DNA of 42,347 nucleotides from Pseudomonadota bacterium. GTDB taxonomy: Bacteria; Pseudomonadota; Gammaproteobacteria; Burkholderiales; Burkholderiaceae_C. The first letter of the stretch is position 1. Each line of letters begins with the position of its first letter. The notes beneath the pieces were generated by a model that searched no databases, was not told the DNA's origin, and saw only the letters and a list, made by a program, of their open reading frames with translations. The translations under genes and the position numbers were made by a program. Shown one piece after another: positions 15,201 to 23,390 of this stretch. The stretch covers positions 1 to 42,347 of the forward strand of contig JAKARB010000020.1 in the NCBI GenBank assembly GCA_021819435.1, given 5' to 3'.

Positions 15201-15874
15201 GTGCCTGCCTGATCATCGACCCCGAAGACCGCCTGCATGACACCCTCTCGGCCAGCCTGCAACGGCTGGCCCTGTCGGTGGCTCGCTCGACCCGCGCCCC
15301 GACGGTGCTATCGGGCCCCGGCGTGGACCTGGTCCTCACCCGCGTTCGCCAGGCCACCCGTGAGCAACTCGAGGTGTGCGAAACCGCCCGTCAAGACTGG
15401 AACGCCCGCGTGATGGTCTTCATGGACCGCCCCGAACCGGTCGATCAGGTGCTGGCGCTGACCTGGGGCGCCGATGCCGTGGTCGACCCCCGTCACATCA
15501 GCGAGCGCGAGCTCGAAGCACGCCTGCGCGCGCTGCTGCGCCGCCGCGCCCACCTCGCATCCAACGCCACCTGGGTGCTCGATGAAACCGCCCAGCAACT
15601 GCAACACGGCGCACTGAGCGTGCCCCTGTCGCGCAGCGAATCACTGGTGCTGCACGCGCTCATGTCCCGACCCGGCGTGGTCATGTCGCGTGCCGAGCTG
15701 ATGACACGCTCGCGGCTGGCTCAGCAGGGCTGTCACCTCAATGTGGTGGACTTGGCCGTCTCGCGCCTGCGTCGCAAGCTGCAAGGCGCGGGCGTTCAAC
15801 AGGTCCCCCTGATCACCGAGCGTGGGCACGGTTACCGCTGGCTGGGCTCACCGGTGCGAGCCACCAACGACTGA
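15197..15874 (+). CDS. Second OmpR-type regulator with degenerate receiver
   Basis: This is a 225-residue protein. The receiver-like N-terminus keeps an acidic start (IIDPED) and the GADAVVD segment. It has Thr in place of the phospho-accepting Asp (DLVLTRVR) and no Lys after the fifth strand (VVDPRH). The winged helix is intact: VPLSRSESLVLHALM, VVDLAVSRLRRKL and TERGHGYRWL. It overlaps the chalcone-isomerase-like gene by ATGA, so it is translationally coupled. With the similar protein at 11987-12709 it brackets the envelope-protein cluster. The two may be paralogues acting as a heterodimer or in sequence; both appear to work without phosphorylation. That functional reading is inference. Confidence 0.87.
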   Translation: MSACLIIDPEDRLHDTLSASLQRLALSVARSTRAPTVLSGPGVDLVLTRVRQATREQLEVCETARQDWNARVMVFMDRPEPVDQVLALTWGADAVVDPRHISERELEARLRALLRRRAHLASNATWVLDETAQQLQHGALSVPLSRSESLVLHALMSRPGVVMSRAELMTRSRLAQQGCHLNVVDLAVSRLRRKLQGAGVQQVPLITERGHGYRWLGSPVRATND

Positions 15875-15882
15875 AGAAGCGC

Positions 15883-16743
15883 TCACCCGACCTGGGCACG
15901 CAGCAAGGCAGACACGATGGCCAACGAATACGGGCTGGCCACCTGCTCCACGAAGCGCGTGAAATCGAGGTGCGCCGAGGCGTCGGCCCGATCGGAAATG
16001 GTGCGGATCACCGCAAAGGGCAGACCAAACGCATCGCAAACCTGGGCCACCGCCGCGCCCTCCATCTCCACCGCCAACACGTCGGGCAGGTGGTTGCGCA
16101 GGGTCTCGCCATCTTCGGCCGAGGCAACAAACTGATCACCACTGGCGATGAGACCGAGGTGAACACGAGGCTGAGGCAAACCCAGCGCGTGCAGCGGCAC
16201 ATGCTGGTGCACATCCAGCAGCGCCTGCGCCACCCCCTCATGCACCTGGCGGGTCAACTCGGGCGCAGGATGCAGCCGGCTGCGCCCCAAACCCGGCAAC
16301 TCGTGACGCGGAAACAGCGGTGAGGCATCCATGTCGTGCTGAATGAGCGACGACGCGACCACCACATCGCCCACGCGCACCTGCGCGCCGAGCCCCCCAG
16401 CCACACCGGTGAACCAGATCTGCTCCACACCGAAGGCATCGGCCAGCAAGGTCGCCGTGATGGACGCGGCCACCTTGCCGATGCCCGACAGCACGGCCAC
16501 CACTTCGCGGCCATGCAGGTGCCCGCGCCAGAACACACGGCCGCCACGGCGAACCGCAGACTCATCGGGCATGAGGTCGATGAGGGCCTGGAGCTCTTGC
16601 GGCATGGCCGCCATCAAACCAATCAGCCCACCATGACCGCCATGACCACCCAGGCCCAACTGGTCGCTGGCATCGGTCTGGCCAGGCTGGCTCGATGAAG
16701 AAACCGAGCCCACGGTGTCGTTCGAAGATGAGGCGTCATGCAT
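15883..16743 (-). CDS. mtnN: 5'-methylthioadenosine/S-adenosylhomocysteine nucleosidase
   Basis: This enzyme cleaves adenine from MTA and SAH in methionine salvage and methyl-cycle recycling. Family residues are present: GLIGLMAAMPQE with the acid E50 matching the conserved N-terminal Glu, the FTGVAGG loop, QHDMDAS, SGDQF, VEMEGAAVAQV for ribose binding and the catalytic Asp in TISDRAD. The protein is 286 residues, against about 230 for typical MtnN. The excess is a Ser/Gly/His-rich N-terminal stretch of about 38 residues. The first ATG (16743) is kept because the first strand begins before any later ATG; a GTG or TTG start could trim it. It converges on the regulator gene with an eight-base gap. 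Confidence 0.9.
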   Translation of the reverse strand: MHDASSSNDTVGSVSSSSQPGQTDASDQLGLGGHGGHGGLIGLMAAMPQELQALIDLMPDESAVRRGGRVFWRGHLHGREVVAVLSGIGKVAASITATLLADAFGVEQIWFTGVAGGLGAQVRVGDVVVASSLIQHDMDASPLFPRHELPGLGRSRLHPAPELTRQVHEGVAQALLDVHQHVPLHALGLPQPRVHLGLIASGDQFVASAEDGETLRNHLPDVLAVEMEGAAVAQVCDAFGLPFAVIRTISDRADASAHLDFTRFVEQVASPYSLAIVSALLRAQVG

Positions 16744-16793
16744 GACGCCATCATCCCACCAATGCGAGACAACGCCCGCATGGCTCGCCTGAC

Positions 16794-17885
16794 TCAGAAG
16801 GCGTGGCGCAAGCCAAACACCAAGCTGGTGCCCGACTCATACCTGGGCAGTTGCTCCTTGTCCACCATCACGACGGCGTAGACATCGGTGCGCTTGGACA
16901 GGTTGTGGTCGTAGCCCAGCGAGGTGATGCGGTGCTTGGTGACCGGCGTGGTGCCGCCCGAGACCGGCTTTTCCTTGCTTTCGCCGTAAGACAGCAGCAC
17001 CTTGCCCGACGCACCCACCGGCACCGAGGTGCCGAGCTGGTAAAGCTGGGTGTCGATGCGCAAGGCACCGCTGTAGCCGCTGTTGGAGAACTCGCCGTAC
17101 TGCCCGAACAGCTTGAGCACGCCGAAGTCATAGCTGGTGCCAAAGAGGCCGAAGTTCTGACGCTGCCCCTGCGTCAGGTTGACCTTTGGGGCTTCGGCTG
17201 AACGCACCGTCTGCCAGGCACCGCCCACCGCGAACGGACCGTTCACGTAGTTCGCCGAGAGCGCGTAGCTGTTGCGCTCATTGAGGGCACTGTCTTCGCC
17301 AGCCTGGTACGACACCGTGCCCGTGAACCCAGCCAGGTTGGGCGTCGAATAAGTGACGGCGTTGCTCCAGCTCGAGTCGCCCCTGTCGTTGCCCCACCTG
17401 CCGAAGGTCAAACGCACAGCCGGCGACAGACCGAAGGCCCCGCCGAAGGGGTTGTACGAAACCACCTGACCGAAGAGCAGGTTGCCCTGGCGCCCGACGG
17501 TCAACTTGCCGAGGTCGCTTTGCAGGTAGACGTTGGCGGCACGCCCCCAGAAATTGTCGGCGGGCACGTTCGGGGTGACAGTGGTGTTGGCATCGCTGCG
17601 CCCCTGGGCACCCGTGTCAGGTCGCAGGAAGGCCTCCAGCACGAAACCAGCCTTCAAGCCACCACCCAGGTCTTCCAAGCCCTTGAAGCCCAGGTAGCTG
17701 GTGGTCATGCTGTTGCTGTCGACCTTGGTCGTGCGCTTGTTGTCGGCGGCGGTGGGCAACCCGCTCAACTGCATCGAAGCGACACTCAGGTCGATCACCC
17801 CGTAAACGTTGTAGCTGGACTGGGCTTGCGCGGAGGCTGCAGCGGACAGCGCCAGCGCGGATAGTGCGAACTTGCGAATGGACAT
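16794..17885 (-). CDS. Gram-negative general porin (OmpC-like, Burkholderiales type)
   Basis: This 363-residue outer-membrane trimeric porin should pass small hydrophilic solutes. The signal peptide MSIRKFALSALALSAAASAQA is followed by SSYNVYGVIDLS, the usual first strand. The family motif TSYLGFKGLEDLGGGLKAGF comes next, and the C-terminus is LVFGLRHAF with the terminal Phe needed for outer-membrane assembly. ATG 17885 has GGAG upstream and starts a proper signal peptide, so the longer frame is rejected. It is divergent from the NMT1-type importer, and the shared region holds repeated operator-like sites, so the porin may be the entry route for the same nutrient. That link is inference. Confidence 0.92.
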   Translation of the reverse strand: MSIRKFALSALALSAAASAQAQSSYNVYGVIDLSVASMQLSGLPTAADNKRTTKVDSNSMTTSYLGFKGLEDLGGGLKAGFVLEAFLRPDTGAQGRSDANTTVTPNVPADNFWGRAANVYLQSDLGKLTVGRQGNLLFGQVVSYNPFGGAFGLSPAVRLTFGRWGNDRGDSSWSNAVTYSTPNLAGFTGTVSYQAGEDSALNERNSYALSANYVNGPFAVGGAWQTVRSAEAPKVNLTQGQRQNFGLFGTSYDFGVLKLFGQYGEFSNSGYSGALRIDTQLYQLGTSVPVGASGKVLLSYGESKEKPVSGGTTPVTKHRITSLGYDHNLSKRTDVYAVVMVDKEQLPRYESGTSLVFGLRHAF

Positions 17886-18004
17886 GGGCACTCCAGGTTT
17901 GGTGCATCGGCACCTGTTGTTGAAAACAGGCGCCGACGGTTGCACGTTCCATGCCCAAACACAGCCGCTCAGTGCGCGCACGCTTCTTGCGTAGATTGCA
18001 ATAC

Positions 18005-18040
18005 TGCATACAGTTTTACGAACTTATTGCATACAGTTTT
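18005..18040. promoter_or_regulatory. Repeated operator-like elements upstream of the ABC importer
   Basis: The 13-mer TGCATACAGTTTT occurs twice, at 18005-18017 and 18028-18040, 23 bases apart (about two helical turns). Around the first copy, ACTGCATACAGT is a near-palindrome. The half-site style resembles operators of GntR-family regulators. The pair ends about 20 bases before the importer start and lies between divergent genes. The regulator that binds it is not in the adjacent DNA. Confidence 0.6.
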
Positions 18041-18059
18041 GCAACCGGAGCCCGCTCGC

Positions 18060-19115
18060 ATGTCCAACACCCACATCACCCGACGCACCGTTTTCGCCCG
18101 CATCGCCGCTGTCACCGCCTTGTCTCTGGGCGCGCTGGCCCCCATGTCGGTGCGCGCTGCCACGCCCATCAAGTTCCAGCTCGACTGGCGCTTCGAAGGT
18201 CCGGCCGGTCTCTTCCTGCACCCCATCGCCAAGGGCTATTTCACGCAGGCAGGGCTTGACGTCGCGCTTGACGCCGGCAGCGGCTCGGGGGGCACCGTCA
18301 CCCGCGTGGCTTCGGGCACCTACGACCTCGGCTTCGCCGACATGGCCGCGCTGATGGAGTTCCACGCCAACAACCCCGACGCGCCCAACAAGCCCGTGGC
18401 CATCATGATGGTCTACAACAACACGCCAGCAGCCGCCTTCGCGCTGAAGTCATCGGGCATCAAGACACCAGCCGACTTCACCGGCAAGAAGATGGGCGCG
18501 CCCGTGTTCGACGCAGGCCGCAAGGCCTGGACCATCTTCGCCAAGGCCAACAAGATCGGCCCCGTCACCTGGATCAGCATGGACCCACCACTGCGCGAGA
18601 CCATGGCCGTCAAGGGCGATGTGGATGGCATCACCGGCTTCTCGTTCACCTCGCTGCTCAACCTCGAAGCGCGCGGCGCCAAGCCGGCCGATGTGGTGAT
18701 GTTCCCTTACGCCCAATACGGCGTGAAGCTCTATGGCAACGCCATCATCGCCTCGCCCAAGCTGCTGAAAGAAAACCCCGAAGCGGTCAAAGCCTTCCTG
18801 AAAGCCTTCGTCAAAGGAGCCAAGGAGGTGCTGGCCCATCCCGCCGTCGGCATCGCCGCGGTCAAGGCACGCGACGGCATCATCAACACCGAGCTCGAAA
18901 CCCGCCGCCTGAAGATGGCGATCGACCAGGTGATCGCCAGCCCCGACGCACGCGCCGAAGGCTTCGGCCAGGTCAACGCAGGTCGCCTCTCGCTGATGGC
19001 TTCGCAGGTGTCTGACGCCTACGCCACCAAGACCCGCGTCAACCCGGGCGCCGTCTGGAACGGCTCCTTCCTGCCCTCTGCGGCAGAACTCAACATCCTG
19101 CCGCCGGCCAAGTGA
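18060..19115 (+). CDS. ABC transporter substrate-binding protein, NMT1/THI5-like
   Basis: This 351-residue periplasmic binding protein has the signal sequence TRRTVFARIAAVTALSLGA, whose Arg pair is compatible with Tat or Sec export, cleaved near VRA. The mature protein starts with IKFQLDWRFEGPAGLF, typical of NMT1/THI5-like proteins, followed by KGYFTQAGLDV, SGTYDLGFADMAAL and PADFTGKKMG. Family members bind pyrimidine precursors of thiamine, riboflavin, sulfonates or other nitrogenous compounds; the ligand here cannot be read from sequence. ATG 18060 lies just after the operator-like repeats with CCGGAG as ribosome site. It forms an operon with the ATPase and permease that follow. Confidence 0.92.
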   Translation: MSNTHITRRTVFARIAAVTALSLGALAPMSVRAATPIKFQLDWRFEGPAGLFLHPIAKGYFTQAGLDVALDAGSGSGGTVTRVASGTYDLGFADMAALMEFHANNPDAPNKPVAIMMVYNNTPAAAFALKSSGIKTPADFTGKKMGAPVFDAGRKAWTIFAKANKIGPVTWISMDPPLRETMAVKGDVDGITGFSFTSLLNLEARGAKPADVVMFPYAQYGVKLYGNAIIASPKLLKENPEAVKAFLKAFVKGAKEVLAHPAVGIAAVKARDGIINTELETRRLKMAIDQVIASPDARAEGFGQVNAGRLSLMASQVSDAYATKTRVNPGAVWNGSFLPSAAELNILPPAK

Positions 19116-19123
19116 GAAAGAGC

Positions 19124-19960
19124 ATGGATGCCTACGTCGACTTTCAAGGTGTCTGGCTGGCCTACAACGACGAACTGCTCAAGCAAGGGCACTTCGCCGT
19201 GGAGGACCTCAGCCTGACCATGCGCCAAGGCGAGTTCGTCGCCATCGTCGGGCCTTCGGGCTGCGGCAAGTCCACCTTCATGAAGCTCACCACGGGCCTG
19301 AAGATGCCTTCCAAGGGCAAGGTGACCATCGCCGGCCAGCCTGTGACCGGCCCGCTCAAGATCACCGGCATGGCCTTCCAGGCCCCGTCGCTGCTGCCTT
19401 GGCGCACCACCGTCGACAACGTGCTGTTGCCGCTGGAGATCGTCGAGCCCTACCGATCCACCTTCAAGGCCAAACGCGCCGAATACGAGGCCAAAGCGCG
19501 CGCCTTGCTGCAAAGCGTCGGCCTGGGCGGGTATGAAGACAAGTTCCCCTGGCAGCTCTCGGGCGGCATGCAGCAACGCGCATCCATCTGCCGCGCGCTC
19601 ATCCACGAACCGCAGATGCTGCTGCTCGACGAGCCCTTCGGCGCACTCGACGCATTCACGCGTGAAGAGCTGTGGTGCGCCCTGCGTGACTTGCAGGCCG
19701 CACGCGGCTTCAACGTCATCCTCGTCACGCACGACCTGCGCGAAGCCGTGTTCCTGGCCGACACCGTCTACGTGATGAGCAAGAGCCCGGGCCGCATCCT
19801 CGCGCGCCGCGAGATCTGCGAGGCCGAGCTGCCACGCCCGCGCGACCTCGAAGTCACCTACACACCCGAGTTCACCGCCATCGTGCACGAGTTGCGCGGC
19901 CACATCGGTGCACTGCGCAAGCCCACCACGCTGGGCACCCCTGTGGAGATTGCCCAATGA
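19124..19960 (+). CDS. ABC transporter ATP-binding protein
   Basis: This 278-residue ATPase belongs to the nitrate/sulfonate/taurine importer type. Walker A is GPSGCGKST, the Q-loop is MAFQAPSLLPW, the signature is LSGGMQQR, Walker B is MLLLDEPFGALD and the switch His is in LVTHD. All motifs are intact. ATG 19124 is chosen with GAGAAAGAG upstream; GTG 19112 would overlap the previous stop. The stop overlaps the permease start (ATGA), so subunits are made in balance. It energises uptake with the upstream binding protein. Confidence 0.95.
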   Translation: MDAYVDFQGVWLAYNDELLKQGHFAVEDLSLTMRQGEFVAIVGPSGCGKSTFMKLTTGLKMPSKGKVTIAGQPVTGPLKITGMAFQAPSLLPWRTTVDNVLLPLEIVEPYRSTFKAKRAEYEAKARALLQSVGLGGYEDKFPWQLSGGMQQRASICRALIHEPQMLLLDEPFGALDAFTREELWCALRDLQAARGFNVILVTHDLREAVFLADTVYVMSKSPGRILARREICEAELPRPRDLEVTYTPEFTAIVHELRGHIGALRKPTTLGTPVEIAQ

Positions 19961-20733
19961 GCCCGGCCCATTCCAAGCACCTCGAACGCTGGGCCCCCTG
20001 GGGCTTGCTGCTGCTGGTCATCGTGATCTGGCAGGCGCTGTGCAGCGCCTTCAACGTCAGCGAGTACATCTTCCCCAGCCCGGCCCGCATCGCCGAGCAG
20101 CTCGTTGAATTCCACAGCGAGATCCTCAAACACGCCTGGCGCACGTTGTGGGTGACGATGGTGGGCTTCGGCATCGCCATCGTGGTGGGCGTGCTGCTGG
20201 GCTTTTTGATCGGCAGCTCGCGCCTCGCCTACGCCGCCATCTACCCTTTGATGACGGCCTTCAACGCGTTACCGAAAGCGGCCTTCATCCCGATCCTGGT
20301 GGTGTGGTTCGGCATCGGCGTGGGGCCGGCCGTGCTCACGGCCTTCCTCATCAGCTTCTTCCCGATCACAGTCAACATCGCCACGGGCCTCGCCACGCTC
20401 GAGCCCGAGCTCGAAGACGTGCTGCGCGTGCTCGGCGCCAAACGCTGGGACGTGCTCATCAAGGTCGGCCTGCCGCGCTCCATGCCTTACTTCTATGGCT
20501 CGCTGAAGGTCGCCATCACGCTGGCCTTCGTGGGCACCACGGTGTCCGAGATGACCGCCTCGAACGAAGGCATCGGCTACCTGCTCATCAGCGCCGGCTC
20601 GTCCATGCAGATGGGCCTGGCCTTCGGAGGCCTGGTTGTGGTGGGCGCCATGGCCATGGTGATGTACGAGCTGTTCTCGGTCATCGAGCAGCGCACCACC
20701 GTCTGGGCCCACCGAGGCAGCCAAGGCCACTGA
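19957..20733 (+). CDS. ABC transporter permease
   Basis: This 258-residue inner-membrane permease has about six hydrophobic segments. The first is near residues 12-32; later ones include MVGFGIAIVVGVLLGFLIG and LAFVGTTVSEMT near the end. The cytoplasmic EAA-like loop is VLRVLGAKRWDVLIKVGLP, which docks on the ATPase. It belongs to the SsuC/TauC/ThiX-like group. The gene overlaps the ATPase gene by four bases and is the last of the operon; a hairpin lies 24 bases downstream. Confidence 0.94.
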   Translation: MSPAHSKHLERWAPWGLLLLVIVIWQALCSAFNVSEYIFPSPARIAEQLVEFHSEILKHAWRTLWVTMVGFGIAIVVGVLLGFLIGSSRLAYAAIYPLMTAFNALPKAAFIPILVVWFGIGVGPAVLTAFLISFFPITVNIATGLATLEPELEDVLRVLGAKRWDVLIKVGLPRSMPYFYGSLKVAITLAFVGTTVSEMTASNEGIGYLLISAGSSMQMGLAFGGLVVVGAMAMVMYELFSVIEQRTTVWAHRGSQGH

Positions 20734-20756
20734 GGCAAGCCAGGCCCACAAAAAAC

Positions 20757-20778
20757 AAACCACCCCGGAGGGTGGTTT
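20757..20778 (+). terminator. Probable terminator after the ABC importer operon
   Basis: A perfect nine-base stem AAACCACCC / GGGTGGTTT with a four-base loop CGGA lies 24 bases after the permease stop. Only three T residues end the stem and no long T tract follows, so its efficiency is uncertain. A second hairpin with one mismatch (AACCACCGGC / GCCGGCGGTT, 20799-20823) follows. The remaining sequence to 21027 holds no gene; an AT-richer stretch at about 20925-20990 may hold the promoter of the next operon. Confidence 0.55.
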
Positions 20779-21027
20779 GGCAAAAGCCTCTCGGCACCAA
20801 CCACCGGCTCAAGGCCGGCGGTTGAGCGATGCCGCGAAACGACATCGCTGATTGAATGAGGATCCCTGAGCAGCGCCAAGTGATGTTGGTTGGACAATCC
20901 GATCACCGGATCAAGCGCACCAGCAGATTGTAACGGGCATAATTGCACGAGCGTTCATATATGCATTGTTGTTACGGTTTGAGACGGATTCCTTTCACAC
21001 TCATCCGCGCCCGTGCCCACTTCCGCC

Positions 21028-21915
21028 ATGGACCCCCAATTTTCACAGGATGATGACAGCATCCCCTACGACGCCAGCGGCTCGTGGGTGGCGGCTTGCG
21101 TGGCCAGCCTGCTGTCGCGCCACGGGGTGCCTCCGCGTCACCAAGCCACGGCAATCGCGCAAATTTGCGCGATTTCAGTCAGCCAAGCCCGACGCAAGCT
21201 GCGCGGTGCGGTCTGGCTCTTCAACGAAGTGCTGGCTTTGTGCCGCCACCACGGCGAGTCACTCGAAGCGGTGTTCGGCACCGAGCATGGCCCGGGAGCG
21301 CCCGGACAAGCCGGTGTGCTGCTGATCGACGGGCTGGAACTGCCCTGCCAGGTCCGGGCAGGCGCCATCTGCCCCCCCCTGCCGAGCGAGGCCGGCACCC
21401 TGCAAACCACACGCGTCGGCGAGCGCTGGCTCGTGGGCACCCCGGCCCGCCTCGATGCCATGGGCGCAACCGGCACCCGACACCTCGTCGAATTGCTTCA
21501 AACCACACCGCCCGAGCCCGCCGCCGCAGCCCGCATCGCTGTGCTGGATGACGACGAATCGGCGGCCCAGGCACTGGTCGACTGGTTTGAGCAACTGGGT
21601 TACGTCGCCCAGGGCTACACCCGAGCCGACGCGCTCGACCACGACCTGACCCAGGGCTTCGACGCCTACGTGCTCGACCTCGTGCTTTCTGGCGGCCAGA
21701 CCTCGCAAGCCATGGTCGAACGCATCAGGCGCCAACAGCCCGAGGCCCCCATCGTCCTTTTGACGGGGCAATTGCGCGACGGCAAAGCGTCTGAAAGCAC
21801 CCTGGCCGCGCTGCTGCGCACCCACCGCGTCACCTTCTTCGAAAAGCCAGTCCGCCCGGTGATGATCACCGCCGCGATCCAGAACAGCCTGGATCAGCTC
21901 AAGCCGGCGGCATGA
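21028..21915 (+). CDS. Response regulator with N-terminal BetR-like HTH and C-terminal receiver
   Basis: This is a 295-residue protein. Residues about 18-90 form a helical HTH-like domain (ISVSQARRKLRGAVWLFNEVL) resembling the BetR type. A middle segment of about 75 residues is unassigned. A complete receiver ends the protein: VLDDDES, phosphorylation site D217 in YVLDLVLSGG, VLLTGQ and the FFEKPVR lysine. DNA-binding first and receiver last is the reverse of OmpR/NarL order. ATG 21028 is chosen; GTG 21013 would add five residues and neither has a good ribosome site. The stop overlaps the kinase start by ATGA, so the pair is co-translated. The target genes are unknown. Confidence 0.87.
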   Translation: MDPQFSQDDDSIPYDASGSWVAACVASLLSRHGVPPRHQATAIAQICAISVSQARRKLRGAVWLFNEVLALCRHHGESLEAVFGTEHGPGAPGQAGVLLIDGLELPCQVRAGAICPPLPSEAGTLQTTRVGERWLVGTPARLDAMGATGTRHLVELLQTTPPEPAAAARIAVLDDDESAAQALVDWFEQLGYVAQGYTRADALDHDLTQGFDAYVLDLVLSGGQTSQAMVERIRRQQPEAPIVLLTGQLRDGKASESTLAALLRTHRVTFFEKPVRPVMITAAIQNSLDQLKPAA

Positions 21916-23312
21916 GCCTCTATCGGGTTCCCCCTCCTGAGGAGGCCGAACCATTCTCGGCCCTGCAAGCCACGCGCCGCCGGCTCACACTCTGGCTGGC
22001 CGCGCTCTCGTCCGTTGCCGGCCTGGTGGTGTGGTGGTACGACGGCTCCCACGGGCTCAACAGCCCCTGGGCCACCGTGGCCGTTCCCATCATCTCGGCA
22101 GTCCTGGCGCTGGGCGGCCTGGCGATCTGGTGGCGTCCACGTTGGCACAACCAGGCCGCAGCGCTGTGCAACATATCGGTGACGACGTACTTCGTCGGCT
22201 CGCTCATCACCACCACCCAGGCCGGTGGCCCGGACGGCCTCTACGAAGTGGCATCCAACGCCCAGTTCATGCCGCTGCTCTACCTCACCGCGTTCGTCAC
22301 CATGAATCGCGGTGCGGCCAAGCTGAGCTGGCTGACCTACGCCGCCACCGGGCTGTCCTACATCTGGCTCTACGGATTCGATGGCGCACCGGGAGGAGAC
22401 CCGATCGGGCACTTCTGGTTCATGCTGCTCATCACCCACCCCATCTTCATCCTGGCGCTGTCCTATGTGAGCGTGCTGCACACACGCCTCAAGAGCGCCG
22501 AGGTCGAGGTGCACACCTCGCGCGAACGCTTCCTGGCCATGCTCTCCCACGAGATCCGCACACCGCTGCAAGGCATGCTTGGCTCCATCGACCTGCTCGA
22601 CCTGCGTGTGCATGGCGGCGGCGAGCGACGTGCCGTCGACCGCCTGCGCCAGATCGCCAACCAGCTCACGGCGCACTTGCGCGACCTGACTGAGTACGCC
22701 CGCATGGACAACCCCGCCTGGCGGCTGCATCCCGAGTATGTCGACCTGGCCTGCCTGATCGAGGACATCTGCGACGAGCACCTGCCACGCATCCGCGCCA
22801 AGGGCCTGAAGCTCGAAGTCGAGGTGGACGAAGCACCCGAGTTTCGCGAGGTCGAAATCGACCCGCAACGCGTGCGCCAGGTGCTCGACAACCTGCTCAA
22901 CAACGCCTTGAAATACACGCCCAGCGGACAGATCACGGTGACACTGAAGGCGTGCGCTGAGCCCAGCCAACCACGCGGGCACGGCGAAGCCCTCCCGGCC
23001 GTTGCCACACAAGTGCAACTGGAGGTCCGCGACACCGGCGTGGGCATCGCCACCGAAGCCATGCCGCGCATCTTCGAACCCTATGTGCGACTGGAAGACC
23101 GCAGGCTGCCGCGCACGGAAGGCAGCGGCCTGGGCCTGGCCGTGGTGCGCCGGCTCGTCGACAGGCTGGGCGGACACATGGCGGTGGAGAGCCAACCCGA
23201 TCAGGGCTCACGCTTCGTGGTCTGGCTGCCCCTGCGACCCGTGCACGCAACAGCCGAGCCACCAGGCACACCGCATGAGCCGACCGACTCGGTGAGAGCC
23301 GGGCCACAATGA
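21912..23312 (+). CDS. Membrane sensor histidine kinase
   Basis: This is a 466-residue kinase. Residues about 24-190 hold five or six closely spaced hydrophobic segments with short loops, a sensor embedded in the membrane rather than a periplasmic domain. The H-box FLAMLSHEIRTPLQGML has phospho-accepting H213. The ATPase domain follows with DNLLNNALKYT, VRDTGVGI and GSGLGLAVVRR. The C-terminal tail is Pro-rich. It is translationally coupled to the preceding regulator and is presumably its kinase. The signal is unknown; such integral sensors often monitor membrane state or hydrophobic compounds, which is inference. Confidence 0.93.
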   Translation: MSLYRVPPPEEAEPFSALQATRRRLTLWLAALSSVAGLVVWWYDGSHGLNSPWATVAVPIISAVLALGGLAIWWRPRWHNQAAALCNISVTTYFVGSLITTTQAGGPDGLYEVASNAQFMPLLYLTAFVTMNRGAAKLSWLTYAATGLSYIWLYGFDGAPGGDPIGHFWFMLLITHPIFILALSYVSVLHTRLKSAEVEVHTSRERFLAMLSHEIRTPLQGMLGSIDLLDLRVHGGGERRAVDRLRQIANQLTAHLRDLTEYARMDNPAWRLHPEYVDLACLIEDICDEHLPRIRAKGLKLEVEVDEAPEFREVEIDPQRVRQVLDNLLNNALKYTPSGQITVTLKACAEPSQPRGHGEALPAVATQVQLEVRDTGVGIATEAMPRIFEPYVRLEDRRLPRTEGSGLGLAVVRRLVDRLGGHMAVESQPDQGSRFVVWLPLRPVHATAEPPGTPHEPTDSVRAGPQ

Positions 23313-23390
23313 GGTTCGGCGGCACCCGCACGCAGCGCTGTACCAGGCCCTCCTCCTTCGACACCTCCCGCCCGTTCAGGCACCCAGTCC

